Positions 35,730 through 48,469 of a stretch of 64,000 nt of DNA are shown here, piece after piece (position 1 is the first letter of the stretch; every line of letters begins with the position of its first letter). This DNA comes from Gnetum montanum. Taxonomy: Eukaryota > Streptophyta > Gnetopsida > Gnetales > Gnetaceae. The notes under the pieces were generated by a model. The model was given only the letters and a program-made list of their open reading frames with translations. It searched no databases and was not told the origin of the DNA. The translations under genes were made by a program, and so were the position numbers. Location: positions 756,267 to 820,266 of the forward strand of contig MNCI01034266.1 in the NCBI GenBank assembly GCA_015680685.1. Direction: 5' to 3'.

Positions 35730-37079
35730 GAGATGGTCCACAAGAAGATTGGAACATCTACGATGCTGCCAAAGAAAAAATCAAGAGGCAATTCTAGTAG
35801 TGTGCTACCCACTTACATGTCATAATTCCATGGTAGTAGTACACAACATAGGTTGGAAACTACTAGACCCACAAGCATCATTACTGAATGATCTTTGTCT
35901 TTCCTTGCTCATAGATAAGTACCATTAATGGATTACTTCAAAGCTTCAAATTGGAGCACCTTCATTGCAATGAATTTTCGTGTTCCTGAAGTTTTAATTA
36001 AGAAATTTTATTGCAATATTGTCATTACAAATGCTATTTTTGGGGCATTCACTTCCATGGTTGGGGTATCCTTTTTGACGTCTCTTCCCAAGTTGTGAAT
36101 GCAATCCTTGAGATCTCCAGTCTTGATGTTTTTTGGATAATCATTCATTCCATGTAGAACATCTATTCTAATGGTATCATGCCTATTGCATATGCTGAAT
36201 TTTATCATGTATTGTTTGGGAAGCATGTTACATTTAAAAGAGGTCATGTTGAAAGGAGCCTGATGACTTCGTATGCTTGTACCTTGTTTCTTGTTGTATT
36301 GTATAACATTATGAACAAAGGGAAAATTTACAGTTATCTACTACAACCATTAGCGTATGTTCTTTATTATCTTTTCATAGGACTACCATTATATTTGAAA
36401 CATAAGCTCTATCCAGACATCCTAAGTTTGGTTGCCAAGGAAAGGACCCTTGGGCACCCCTATCTTATTAGCTCATTAATACATTAGAGGGGTCTACCTA
36501 TTCCAAAGATGCCTTTACTTGAAGGCAAGAGGAGTCTCAGTGAATATGTTGAGAAGAGGGGTCTTTCACATGTAGATGAAGTAGGAACTAGCACAAGATG
36601 ATAGAAGCAAAAGAAGGAAGAATCTTCACATCTAAAAATATTAAAATCTACAAGTGCCTAGATCAATTTGTCACTAAAGAAACTTTTCCAACCCTTTTCA
36701 CAAGCTATTGGAAAGCTTGGGAGGAACCTCTCTTACTTGCATAANGCACAAGCTATTGGAAAGCTTGGGAGGAACCTCTCTTACTTGCATAAGAGTTTGG
36801 ATGTAGTTGGCATTTCACCTTCTTTCAATGGATAGGTATTTGAGGAGGTCACTACTCCTATTTTTGACAAGGAGGAGGATGTTCCTACCTTACCACAGCA
36901 TTTTGTAGTAGTTGGTCCTTCACATGTTTATGACTTATGGATGGAATCTAATTTAGAAGCTGAGGCAACATCAACTCATGTCCAGGGGAAGCATCATGAT
37001 CTTACATCACTTATTCACTTAGTACCTCCATTAGTTGATGCTCCTAGATCTTTTGAGCAACATGCAAGGAAGTTTTAAT
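35730..37079 (+). pseudogene. Env-position ORF of C1, similar to plant transposon domain
   Basis: Decayed ORF between the lost pol and the 3' LTR, the position of the env-like ORF in SIRE-type copia elements. Legible blocks run through several frames: a Ser/Lys-rich start near 35730, FKASNWSTFIAMNFR (35937 on), KKFYCNIV, SSQVVNAILEISSLDVF near 36085-36135, then an open stretch 36179-36486 (IAYAEFYHVLFGKH to YLISSLIH), and an acidic tail near 36850-37077. The pattern resembles the putative plant transposon protein domain family (Transposase_32-like); this is from memory of the pattern, not a search. An N at 36745 sits between two identical 46-base copies. Confidence 0.5.
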
Positions 37080-37410
37080 GTGATGTATGGATAGTATGAT
37101 ATGTGATAGTTTGTAGATGAGTTATGGACAAATGATGCTTTTTCGTTGCTTTCTTTGTGTGGTATACCTTTGCTCTTTACTTTTTCATTTGCATCATTTC
37201 ATGTACTATCAATCCTTAATGCTTATCCTTATCCTTGGCTATCATAGGAATTTATATATCTTATTATATTTTTTAGTGCTTTACTTATGTGCTTTATACT
37301 TTCAATTACTATTCAAAAAGGGGGAGTGTATAGTTATGGATATATTTAGATATTTGTATGTCTACTAACCCATTTTCTTAAGTTTTGAACATCACCAAAA
37401 AGGAGGAGAT
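37080..37410 (+). other. C1 T-rich region and polypurine tract
   Basis: T-rich DNA encoding a chance hydrophobic frame. AAAAAGGGGGAG at 37316-37327 and CAAAAAGGAGGAGA ending at 37410 are purine tracts; the second abuts the 3' LTR. Confidence 0.7.
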
Positions 37411-38406
37411 TTTTGACCTTTTGGTATCTCAAAATGTTAAGAAAAATGCTGAATAAGAATGTTTGTATGATTGTGTGATTGTTATGTTTGCAAGAAAAGA
37501 ACTTGGATTGAGATAAGAAGGCTTGAAGAAGCTCAAGAACATGGACAAGGAATGAAGAATTCAAGTGTAGATTATTGAAGGTAGCACTAAAGAAGATGTC
37601 TCTAAAAAATAGCAGAAATTTTTTCTTAGACAAAGACATCTTCCCATAATGAAGGCTAGTTACAAAAAGATGTCTTTCATCAGCAAAAGACATCTTTTCA
37701 AAATGGAGGCCAAATGTAGAAACATGTCTCAATCACAAAGAAGACATCTTCAATGACTATTACTTAGCTATTGCATGAGTTCCAAGATGAATTTAGAAAC
37801 ATAGTGGCTATAAGAAGACTTCATTATCATTGAGAAATGTGCAAGCATTGCATAATATCCATTGCAATCATTTGACAATCATTGTAATCATTGTTGCTCT
37901 TCATTGTACAATCTTTTGTCTATTTTAATTGGTCTATGTGAGCTGTACCTCAAGTACAAGGATGAGAAAATTTATTTACATTCATCCCTTGTAATTATTA
38001 TTCTCTTTTGTTTTCCTACAAGGTTGATGTGCTTCTTATGAGAAGGCATCTTGCTTGAGCCTATCAAGATCCTACGAGATTGACTGTTGGTGTAGCACCA
38101 CAACACCCTAAAGCAAAGATTAAGTTGTAAAGGTTGTGGGATCTTGGAAATCACATTCTAAGCTTATCAAGACCTTGTACGGTTGAGTGGATTCATAGCA
38201 TTGAATCACTCTAGAGTAGAGCTTATAGCTTATACATGGTGTGGTACCCTTCAAATCACCTTGGAGAGTAACAAAGTCTAGAGGTGTGCTTGCAAACTAC
38301 CCACTGAGTGTGGACTACCCAGGTTAGGAAACCATGTTAAGGTTGATGTGTGCTTTGTTTTAAAGAATTTTAATTTGGAACCTACTTCTAAGTTCAACAA
38401 TCCATA
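37411..38406 (+). repeat. 3' LTR of C1
   Basis: Aligns to the 5' LTR over its length, with small gaps and about one base in six or seven changed by eye. Starts TTTTGACCTTTTGG and ends AATCCATA (CA changed to TA). Confidence 0.88.
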
Positions 38407-39299
38407 GCTAATGTGGTTTCAAATTATCTTATTTGAGTAACTAGATCTCCATCATTTGTTCCCCTAAAATTAGGCAATAACTAAATTTTCTTCATCCCCA
38501 CATCTCTACCTTGTGAAAAAACTAATGGTTCTTAAGGTATGATTGATGTTCTTTGATTTAATAAATCCCCAAGAATTTATCCTTGGTAGGTCTATCCAAC
38601 CATATTATTAGAACCTATACTACCAAAGGAAAAATGAATTGAGCTAAAAGAAAGTGGAGGAGGTGTATGGTGTGAATGAGATCCAATTATAAGCATGGAA
38701 GTTACTATTCAAGTTACAATTAGACTTGGTTTGGAAATAAAAGCTACTGATGTAATTGGTATTTACAAATTTAATATATTTACCAATTGGATGGTTCCTT
38801 CCATCATGGTTAGAATACTTAATATTTGGTTGAAGCTTAGTATCATGGTTGAGAACTTGCAATCGTAGTTGAACTAATACTTTACATTGTAATAGTTGAA
38901 ATATTGAAAAGAGGATTAAAAGATGTAAAAATGTTTGATTGTATCCTTTCCCTTTCTATTGAATCTCTTTTTCTTATAATGATTCTATTAAAAATAGGAA
39001 AAAGGAATAGGATTTGGTTGTCTTTGTTATGCTTGATCTCATCTTAAATTAATGTGTGTACGTTTATAAAGGCTAACAATATTCCTAGGAGGTTCAATTC
39101 ATGTTGGGTTTTTAGGTTTCTTTGTTGGTTTCATTTAACAGTCACATTCCTCTTTAGCACATTCATGGGAAACCAATCCTAAGACTCTATAAATTGATTT
39201 AATTACCCCTAAAATTGATGCCTTAATTACAAATTTTATAATAGTTTCCTTAGGTTGGGCAATAATAGGGGCTGATTCTTGGAATTGTAACATTTCCAT
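38407..39299 (-). pseudogene. Athila-like gag pseudogene, 5' part
   Basis: Upstream half of the gag split by C1. On the minus strand it starts at ATG 39299 (MEMLQFQESAPII) and runs to the C1 junction at 38407, where a later stretch reads FRGTNDGDLVTQIR. Joined across C1 it leads into the gag core at 32300. Many stops. A splice-donor-like CAACAG|GTATGT lies just upstream at about 39395. Confidence 0.6.
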
Positions 39300-42200
39300 G
39301 GTTTTAAATTTTTAATACAAGAAAAGAAATTAAAACAAACCATTTCTAAAACTACTTAACAAAAGAGAATAAAAAGAAAAATAAAACATACCTGTTGAAA
39401 AGTGCTAAATCTATAAAAATAAATTTTAAAATATACATAACCCTTGATCATGATTAACTCTATCAGCCTTCCTAGAAATGACATCAAATTGATGAGCTAG
39501 CCAAAGTTTGATGCTAAGTTACCTTAATAGTTATCTTCTTTGTAAAGTTGCGACCTCATATGTGACTAATTCATGAGTCATATCCATGGAGAAATGGTTC
39601 CAAAGTAAAAAAGATCATCAATACAATAAACAATTATATCCAAATTCAATTAAAGAGTCCATACTTATAATCGTCACTCATAAGTAAAATCACAAGTCCT
39701 CATCTTAACTTCTAATCTTAAGTTCAAATATGGGAATACTTGATTAAACCAAATTGAAATTATATAAATTTATCATAAATGTCATAAGATTATAATGGAG
39801 ATGTTAGTTAATTTGTGATCCTCCTCTGCTACCTTTATAATGTAGCAACTTCACAACCTTAATAAACATAAAATGGTTGTTCATTATCATAAGGTATCAA
39901 CAATCTTCCTTAACAACTTTAAATAATAGTAAAGAATGATTCAATTCAATGTGGATTTTTCTTGAGTTTGGCATCCCCCTCATTCATCTATGAGATTCTT
40001 ATTTATATCGAAGAAGACTTAACAATAATTTGGAAAATCATCATTTTGGAAATTCATTAGTATTAAGGATTTTGATAATAATTGGTTGTAGAGTTATTGA
40101 ATTGTATCATGATCTTTGTCATCTACAATAGTTGATTTAGATCACCTCATGATTCAAACCGATGTCTTGATTCCTTCACAAGATACTTTCTTCCAAAATT
40201 CTACGTTATCGATCCATATTTCACCAATAGTGAAAATCGATATAATTAACATTGATTTCTACTAATGTTGTGATAACCTATGATAAATAAAACTTAATAA
40301 AGAAATTAATACTATTCGATAGTTATCACAAAAATCAATGATTTTCGATAAAGTAAAATCATAAAAAAAATAAAAAGATAAACTTGTAAGGTTAAAAGCT
40401 AGGGCAATAAGGGATTCAATAGGGGACTGATGATGTGATCTTTTGAAATTATTCTAACACCCCATTTTTTAACATGATGATAACTAATAGTAAAAATATT
40501 CAAAATGACTAAAAAGGACTTGATGATTTTAGTTACCTCATGGCCTTGGGAATACTATTTGTAATCACCTTGAGCCTGAATGTTAAATTGTTTCAAATTT
40601 TAAGCTAATAAAGAACCTAAAAAGGGTTAATAACTAAGAAAAAAATACCAAAAAATAAAATTAATCCTTTAATGATTACAAATGATGCCAAACGGAATGC
40701 CTAAGGTTGAAGGTCTTTTTCAAGAAAAGGAAAAGAGACCAAGAGAAGTACATGCCCATGGATAAATAGAAGATATAGCCTGTTAAATCTTAAACATCAC
40801 ATGTTTGTAGCCTAGAAAACTATGTGTTGGTGTGAAAAAATTTTAGCTCATCCTTCAAAAAGTTCTACATAGAAAAGATATGAGTTAACATAATAGTTGA
40901 GGTTAGAAGAACTACCACTATTAACAATAATATAAAGATTCATCATCAACATATTTATCTAAACTTTTGTAATTTTGTGAGCTTTGATGTTTGTCTAGTC
41001 ATTTTGTCATTTATAGATACATGCACTCAAATAAAATTTTGTCATAACACTTAAGTTTTGTAATGGTAGCCAATCTAGTGTTGGTCACCCCATAATTTTT
41101 GTAATGAAACTTTAACAATTCATAAATAACTCAAGGACAAGTTTTTACTAAGTTATGAAGGTATGATGGAGCATCATTTTTTCAAGCATATTAGTAGGCT
41201 ACAATATTGTAGATGCTATATTTTAGAAGCTACATGAAAGATGCTATATTACATATGCATCAATGCATCCTAGTCAACACATCTTAGTTGGCTAATACAT
41301 CATAGATGCTATATTGCATCTATTATAACTTAGCTTTGTTGATGCATCTCCATCTCATCAATGCATCCCATTGACATAGCCTAAGTTGCATGGACATATA
41401 TGCATTAACATTGTACCTTCTTTGCCTATAACTATATGAGCATTCATTATTTATTTACCGTCATTTGTTCAATATTATATCCAAACTCTTGCAATTTTCT
41501 TTCTTAATATTAGCAAATAGTCAGTGAATGCCCACAACATGGATTTGAATTAACTATAATAATCAATGAGTGTCCATAGCATGGATTTGAAATAATTATT
41601 TAAAATCTTATTCTAGAGGCATTGTACCTAGATACCTTCCATGAATGGTAATAAGATTGAGATCAATTCACATTCATTACATCACTTTAGCTTAGAATAC
41701 ATTTCCATTTAGTGTAATTTAATTTCTATGTACTTACTTAATATTTACATTTTCATGGAAATTAATTAATTGGAAAAATGAGTGCAATTGATTTTGAGGA
41801 TAGACACGTATTCACTTGGTATTCCCAATAGTGTTATTGCTTGGTTTACCTAGTACATAATACTTAGCACTCCTAGCAGTTCGTACATGAGTCCAAGACA
41901 TGTATGACAATCTAGTAATAGATAGTTATTGTCCTTAAGATAGTCTAGAATTTATATTCTTGTTATTAGTTAGTGATGAGTGCTAGAGCAATCCAACACC
42001 CTACCATACAAGTCATGAGTGTTCACATGCAACCCAATCATAATTCGTGGATGATAAATGTTGATATGCTAGTAATTAAGTTAAGCTCACAATTGTTGTC
42101 TTCCCACTTAAGCTAGTAATGTCTAAGTGTATGGTTTAGCTTGTAGTGAGGCATATGATAGTTAATGTTGATTGGCCACTAATACTTCTAAGTGTAGACA

Positions 42201-42829
42201 TGATAGAGATGAAAGTAGGTACTAAGTCTAAGTAATAATGAGTAAGTAAATATATTCTAGCCTATGGCGATAGATAACCATTTTTTATTTCCTAACCATG
42301 TCTTAGGCTAATGTAATCCTCACTATGATTATCAAGTATAGTACTACTGGGCAAACCAAGCAATAATACTTCTAGGATTATGAAAAAATCATACTTAATG
42401 CTCAAAATTAGTCATATCCTTTCTGCTTACTATCAACAAGAAAAAATAAAGTGCTTAGGAAAAGTAAAGTATTACGCTAGTAAAATAGTAAACATTATGC
42501 TAAGTAGTAAACATTATGGTATGTTAAAATAGTAAGCTAAGGGAATGCTACAATGATGAGAAATAGATTTAGTCTTTATTTTTTGTCACAACTTATGCCC
42601 AAGTACAAACTTCTCAAACAAAGACTCTGTTCAACTACAACACATCACACTACAAGCATTCACTCTTCTAATCACTAAGTCTAAATTCAAGAAATGAAAC
42701 TGCAAGAGTTTGGTTACTATGGGAATGAAACATTAGTGGATTGTATATTCAAGTATCATATTTATAGGGTTGTATACATCCCAAGAAATCATATCAACAA
42801 TGATGTAGCATGTGCTATGGCATCATATT
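39300..42829 (-). other. Athila 5' leader/LTR candidate and unassigned AT-rich DNA
   Basis: No supported gene in 3.5 kb. The upstream part must contain the Athila leader and 5' LTR; TGATGCTAAG at 39509 next to CCAAAG (TTTGGC on the minus strand) is a weak candidate for LTR end plus primer-binding site. Short GATGCTATATT/GATGCATC repeats occur at 41170-41400. A 25-base imperfect inverted repeat around TTGCTTGGTTT (41837) and AAACCAAGCAA (42356) spans about 530 bases. The right end is cut by T3's LTR. Confidence 0.4.
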
Positions 42830-44292
42830 TGTAGAAATTGACAAATTCATTCATTGAAACACCAAAAATCTTAGTTGAAATAACTTTAACCTTGAATCCC
42901 CAAGACCTCTAAAAAATGGGATTCAACATGTCCTAGATGTTCTAGTGGATCATCCAAGGACATAGAAAATGAAAAATGGGGATAAAAAAATGAAAAGATG
43001 TAGATTTGAATGTAGATAATGCCAAAAATAAAATGAATAAATGAAACTTGCATATAAAGGGGGATACAGAAAATGTATACAAAATGGCTTGGTGGGGTAG
43101 GGAGGTTCACTTGGGTAGGCGTTTAGAATCCTTGAAGCTGATGCAATAAACTCCATGATCCAAATAATCTGCCACTCCCAATGTTGTCAAACTTGTGTTA
43201 CTTCTTGAGATTTGCAATGCTAGCTATGTTGGGGGTGGGTGGGGGGATGCGGGGGTGCAGGGAATGAGAAACATGAGGAATTTTGGGTTGCAAATGTAAG
43301 TAATTTTTGGAGTTCGTATTCCAAAATCATTAGCATAGATGTCTAAGATATCACAAATCTCAAGGAGGATACAAGGGGATAACAAGGTCACAAGGATTCC
43401 ATGCTAGAATGCTCCAAGAAGTAGCATGATTGCAAAGTATGCAAGTCCTCTTGGATGCCAGAATGTTAAGAATGCCAAGGGGGTATGGATACAAAAATTT
43501 TGGAACCTATAAATGGTATTGGATGCTTGATTTTATAAGGTTTTGTGCCTTGAATCTTGCCACATATCAACTACAAATTGGTGTGCAAAATTGTTGCAAA
43601 TTAGCTACAAACTTTTTCGACATTTAGGTTAGCTGGGTGGCCAAATTTGGGGGGTTACTATGTATGGAGAGTGGAATAGCCCCATGGCCATTCCATTTTA
43701 AAAAGATATAAGCAAGGGTACACCATCCATATTGACTTTGTTCTTCTACATTAGGCCTTCTTCTATTCATGCTAGAGTGCATGGTCAATGTTGGAGTCAA
43801 TGGAGTGTTGAAACCTTATCCATGTTGCTTCTATGTTGGGGGAAATGTGTATTAACTTTTGGGGGAGGAAAAGGGTTATACTCCCCACTCCATGATGTGC
43901 ATGCATACCACACCTTCCACATTGGAAGTAGGTGGGGTGTACCCCTCCATGCTAGAAGTAGGTGAACTACAACCTCATGCATGCATTTCCAGCATTGAAA
44001 GTGAGATACCCCTCATAAAAGCCATGAAATTGCCATTTTTAGCATCCCAAAAGGCATTTTTAACACCCCCACCCCAAGCCCACATATAAATATTACATAT
44101 ATTCTTCCACTTGGGGATGAGGCTTTAATCACTTATTTGGCATTTTTTTAGCCCCAATAGTATGAGATACATGAGATTTCTCCTCATGAATTACAATCTT
44201 CATGTTTACAATGTAGTTTTCTATTGAATTTCATTGGGTGAAGGCTACATGATGAAAAATGATTACAGGACATAGATTTTGGTGGTGTTTCA
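42830..44292 (-). repeat. 3' LTR of T3
   Basis: Starts on the minus strand at 44292 (TGAAACACCACC) and ends at 42830. The TATA region (CTTATAAAATC, minus strand) is near 43531-43541. It is the 3' copy because a polypurine tract precedes it. G-rich low complexity occurs at 43221-43260. Confidence 0.85.
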
Positions 44293-44346
44293 ATGCTCCC
44301 TCTTTGTTGGTGTCTAGAGGATTGAATCGAGAGGCACCAACAAAGA
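44293..44346 (-). other. T3 polypurine tract within a 12-bp perfect hairpin
   Basis: On the minus strand CAACAAAGAGGGAGCA ends at the LTR start. TCTTTGTTGGTG (44301-44312) and CACCAACAAAGA (44335-44346) are perfect inverted repeats, extendable to about 15 pairs. T5 has the same tract and a weaker form of the hairpin at 62207-62252. Confidence 0.75.
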
Positions 44347-46539
44347 ATGCAAAACACCACTATATGTCCACCACCAACGTCCCTTCTCTACACGTGATCT
44401 AGTCATGTTGAATCAGGCTGAACTATGCTCATGATGATGGAGTAAGGCTATGATGATGAAATGATAGTGAGTTCATAAGTAAATGGTTGTAAAGGTTAAC
44501 AATGTGTTCCAAGTGTTAACATCATGGCTATAGTGTAATACTAACATGTAGGTTAAACAATTAGACTTGGCACTTCATGCTTTGAAGTGTGATTCACTCA
44601 AAAAATGCAATTGAGGAACCATCACTTCACTTCAAGGTTTTTTTTGGCCATTAGGCTTCTCCCTTTGCATGTTTAGAGTCATAGGTTTGTCTTTTGATGT
44701 TAATCAGCAATCTAGCTTCTTGGTAGTTTGCTCCCTTATTTTTTTTTTGTGGCATGAAACCTCCATTGGGTCTCTTTATCAAGGTTGATTTGATGTGGTT
44801 TTTCCATCAAATGAACTATGTTACACTCAATGGACTGGTGTTTTTTCCATCGAATGAGATGTTTTACATTCAATGGATTTAATGGTTTCCCATTGAATGA
44901 GATGTGTTACATGCACATGGACTTGTAATTGGAACTTGATGAAGGGATGTCATGAGGCCATAATGCATGACTGTTAGCATAGGTCAACATTGTTATTGAA
45001 GGTATGCAAGATCATAAATAGGTTATAGGAATGGGTTCAAAAACTAATGCAAGAGTAATGAAAATGATTTCAAGTCAAGCACTCTTAGCAAGATCAACTT
45101 ACCAAATTTAATGCATCAGGGTTACATGATAATTTGCCACCATGATCAGCTGCATCTTTGTAGTGGCTCCCAAGCTTCACCCTTCAAGCACAACTCCAAG
45201 AGAATAAGAAAAACCAAGAAAAGGAAGCATGATATAACATTACAATGTATAAGGCCACAAATGATAAAACTAGGCTACCAAGGTCACCAAAGTTGTCAAT
45301 GTAATGCCTTGGTAGGCCATGATGCTAGTTTAAACTCTTAGCAAATTGTGTTATCAATTTAAGGCCTTAGCAAGCCATGTTGATTCTTATCTATCATGTA
45401 AACATGTCATGCAAGCTCAATTGTTGTTGGGTATCGTGGTTTTCAACATTAGTGATTCATTGCAACCTATCAACAATGATAAATAATACTACAAGAAAAC
45501 ATGTCAATGGTAGAGAATCAAGGCCATGGGATGGCTTAAATGTTACATGTCAAGGGTTCAATAATGTCATGAGCAAGATTTAGTTTTGATGAGGAACTTA
45601 GTTTAATGTATTTTCTCCTCACCATTATGGTTTAGATGATAATTTTAACTAAGGGACCCTCCATGATGTTTTCATCTTTGAGGTCAATGGTCATTGAGAT
45701 ACTTTAGGGTGTTATGGTTGTATAGTGAAATGACTTTAGGATTAAGGCTTGGGTACGCAAGGTCAATTTGGCCTAACAACATCATGAGAGGGTCTTATTA
45801 AGGCTTTAAGGCTAGTCAAGTTTGTTTCCTCATCTTCCTAACTCCATCTTGTATGAAAACATAAGCAAATCAAGTGACACCTGTGTAACAAAATGATAAA
45901 AATTGATATAACCAATAAAATAATGCTAATAAAAATGTAGCATACTATGTTAATAATGCATAAACAAGATAAAATGTTAAAAAAAAGGTCATTCAAGTAT
46001 CCAAGTAACGTCCACCAAGGCTATAAGGCAACACAAGGTAATGCAGGATCAAACATGATTACACACAATTAATTTTTGGCCTTAGCGAGTCATGGGATTA
46101 CTAGTATAAGGCCTTAGAAAGCCATGGCTACATGGTGCCAAATGATGATCAAGGATAGTTAAACCCCATCACTAGACATTAATAAAAGGCTAAATAATGG
46201 TCAACAAGGCTATAATAGAGGGAATAATATAAATATAAGAAAACATGAAGTTATGTAGGGGCCATATGAGGCCAAGAAGGTCAACCATGCAAAATTAGGC
46301 TAAAAACAAGTCGATACATCATGAAATAAGGTCAAATCAAATAATATGGGCTACAGGTGGTAAAACATGAATAATACTAGCCAAATAAGGTTATATTTTT
46401 CTATTTTTAGGCCTTAGTAGGCCATGGTTTAAGTCTGCAAGGTGGTTGGGTAAGTTTGGAGATCAACAAAGGCTATTTCTAGGCTATTTGGACCAAAAAA
46501 GCAAGGCTTTTAGGGCTTCCACACTAAACCCACACTAGA

Positions 46540-48340
46540 TCCATGCTAGCCAGTGTGAAAGGGATGATCCCCAACATGGATGGGACATCCATATAGTTTT
46601 CCAATCTTGTTTTGCATAATTTTTGACTTTTGATGGCTTTACATGTTAGTGCAATTGACTGGGGAAGGGAATATGATAGTTTTGTCATCAATTTGAATTC
46701 TTGAAACCCCCCAACCAAGCCTAAAAGTTTCTCCCACACTGGAACCATGCTGGTTAGTGTGGATTCATCATGGATGCAAGTAAAAGAATGTTATCTGGCA
46801 TCCAAAGGATCAAAATTGGGGTTCAAGGGCCTTTCCTAGACAACATAGGGCTAGATCTATCAAAATTGGTCACTTTGGATGTCAAAAAGGGTTAAAACGT
46901 AGGTTTTAAAGTGACACCCCTAGCTCCACACTAACCAACATGGAGGGATAGGAGCTCAATGTAGAGGACCCAAGTCTAGGCCAAAATAGGATAAAAAAGG
47001 ATTGGATTGGTAGCTGAAACCAAGATCAAGTAGTTATGCATCTCCTAGCTATATTTTGAGATTATTTTAGAAGGATTTTCAAGGTTAAATCAAGTTTGGG
47101 TCAATATCCATGCTAGTCAACATGGAACTAGGGAGATTATTTTAGAAGGATTTTCAAGGTTAAATCAAGTTTGGGTCAATATCCATGCTAGTCAACATGG
47201 AACTAGGGTGGAGCAGAGGGAATGCCCTTGCTTTTTACCTTTAGTATGGTCTCAAGGGAAAATCAACTAAGTTTTCAAGCTTCTAGGGCTATAGACTATG
47301 ATATCCCAAGGTTTTTGTTGATTTTGGCCAGGTTAGAAGGTTTTTTAAGGTCATGCATGGTCACACCTCCATAATCCATGTTGGGTAGGATTGCTACAAC
47401 ATGGAGGAGAGGATTTGATGGATTTTAGGAACTAAAACAAGGTCAAATGAGTGCAATCTTAAGGCTATGAGATCCTAGCCTTTGTTAGTGTGGGTTTTTG
47501 ATCTCCACGGATGTTTATCTACCATTGAAGAGGGAAAGGAAACTCATCCAAATTGGCTCCATAGTGCCCAACATAAATGAGGGGGTGCCCAACATGAATA
47601 GATCAAAAATACCAAATCTAGTCCAATTCTGACCATAATCAATCATGCATGTTAGCTTCCAAGGTTGCTTGTATCTAGGGCTAGGGTTTAGGATCAAAAT
47701 TAGGTAGTTTTGAGGGTCCCTAGGTGGTTTTATGAGTTACCTCTTCTAGTTCAATGGTAGTCCCATGTTGTCCAACATGGAACTAGCATTGGGGACCTTA
47801 GGGAGTTGAATTTTTGCTAATTTGGGTTGACTTCACAAGGTCCATTGGCTTCCAAAGGGGATAACAAGGTTTTAGCACAAGTACAAGGCAATTTACCATC
47901 ATTTTGGTGTATCTTTGGTAACCCATAAATCTTCCTAGCTGCATCCATGTTGGCTCCATGATGGCTAGCATGGAAGAAGATAGTTTGTAGTGTAGAAGCT
48001 AGGAAGATTATGAAATAGGGTAATTTTGAATAAGGTTTAGCTATCAGAGCCTACAAGAGGGTTTTTTTGTTAACAAAGGTTAATTTTTAGGTAAATCTTG
48101 GAATCTTTGGCCATCCCCTTTCATCCATTCTGGCTAGCATGAATAGCATCCCTCCCCATTGTGGATCAACTTGGATCCACATTTTTTATCACTTTTGATA
48201 AGATTTGACAGGGTTTTGAAGTTTTCAAGGTTGTAGGGGGCCAAGGTTTAACATTTGGCATTGAAATTAATTAGTTTGAAGGCTCCTAGGAGTTCATGCA
48301 ATCATCTCTCCTCTTCTCCATGCTAGGCAAGGTGACCCTA
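46540..48340. repeat. Diverged ~185-bp periodic array, T3 spacer
   Basis: Cores of CCATGCTGGCTAGCATGG type occur near 46540, 46745, 46925, 47110, 47385, 47570, 47770, 47945, 48130 and 48320; once the 75-base duplication is discounted, spacing is about 175-205. Flanks are too diverged to align easily. The last unit matches T1 9670-9770. Confidence 0.65.
47058..47207. repeat. Exact 75-bp tandem duplication
   Basis: 47058-47132 and 47133-47207 appear identical base for base, in a region whose other repeats are heavily diverged. It is either a very recent event or an assembly artefact. Confidence 0.9.
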
Positions 48341-48469
48341 GCATGGATGGAAGGGGGATGATGCTTCTTTTGGTAATTTTGTTCAATTGTAAGGCATCTT
48401 AGGCTTTGGCAAGCTCTAATACGCTCTATAAGTCATTAGGTTTGGTTATTATGTTATTTATGGTTGTAG

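Larger units (their letters stand above)
32487..38406 (+). mobile_element. C1: copia element with gag and downstream ORF, no pol
   Basis: Two direct LTRs (32487-33532 and 37411-38406) bracket 3.9 kb. GCTAA at 32482-32486 and again at 38407-38411 is the 5-bp target duplication expected for LTR insertion. The flanks join into a continuous Athila gag. Inside are gag with two CCHC knuckles and a later ORF just before a polypurine tract; integrase, RT and RNase H are absent. LTRs have visibly diverged, so the insertion is old. Confidence 0.9.
44293..48469 (-). mobile_element. T3: 3' spacer of a Tat-type element (partial)
   Basis: Noncoding region upstream of T3's 3' LTR. 44350-45290 parallels T5 (62250-63300); 45290-48469 parallels T1 (6725 to about 9870). 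It contains the minisatellite at 45300-45395 and 46080-46130. No integrase, RT or gag is present, so this family's 3' region is at least 4 kb of spacer. T4's LTR interrupts it at 48470. Confidence 0.7.

Noticed and set aside
37117-37368. Hydrophobic 83-codon ORF that could look like a membrane protein
   Set aside because: It lies in a T-rich tract just before the C1 3' LTR; T-rich codons give Leu/Phe/Tyr by composition alone.
43732-44089. Overlapping plus and minus ORFs inside T3's LTR
   Set aside because: They fall within the LTR and are not kept in the T1 or T2 LTRs.
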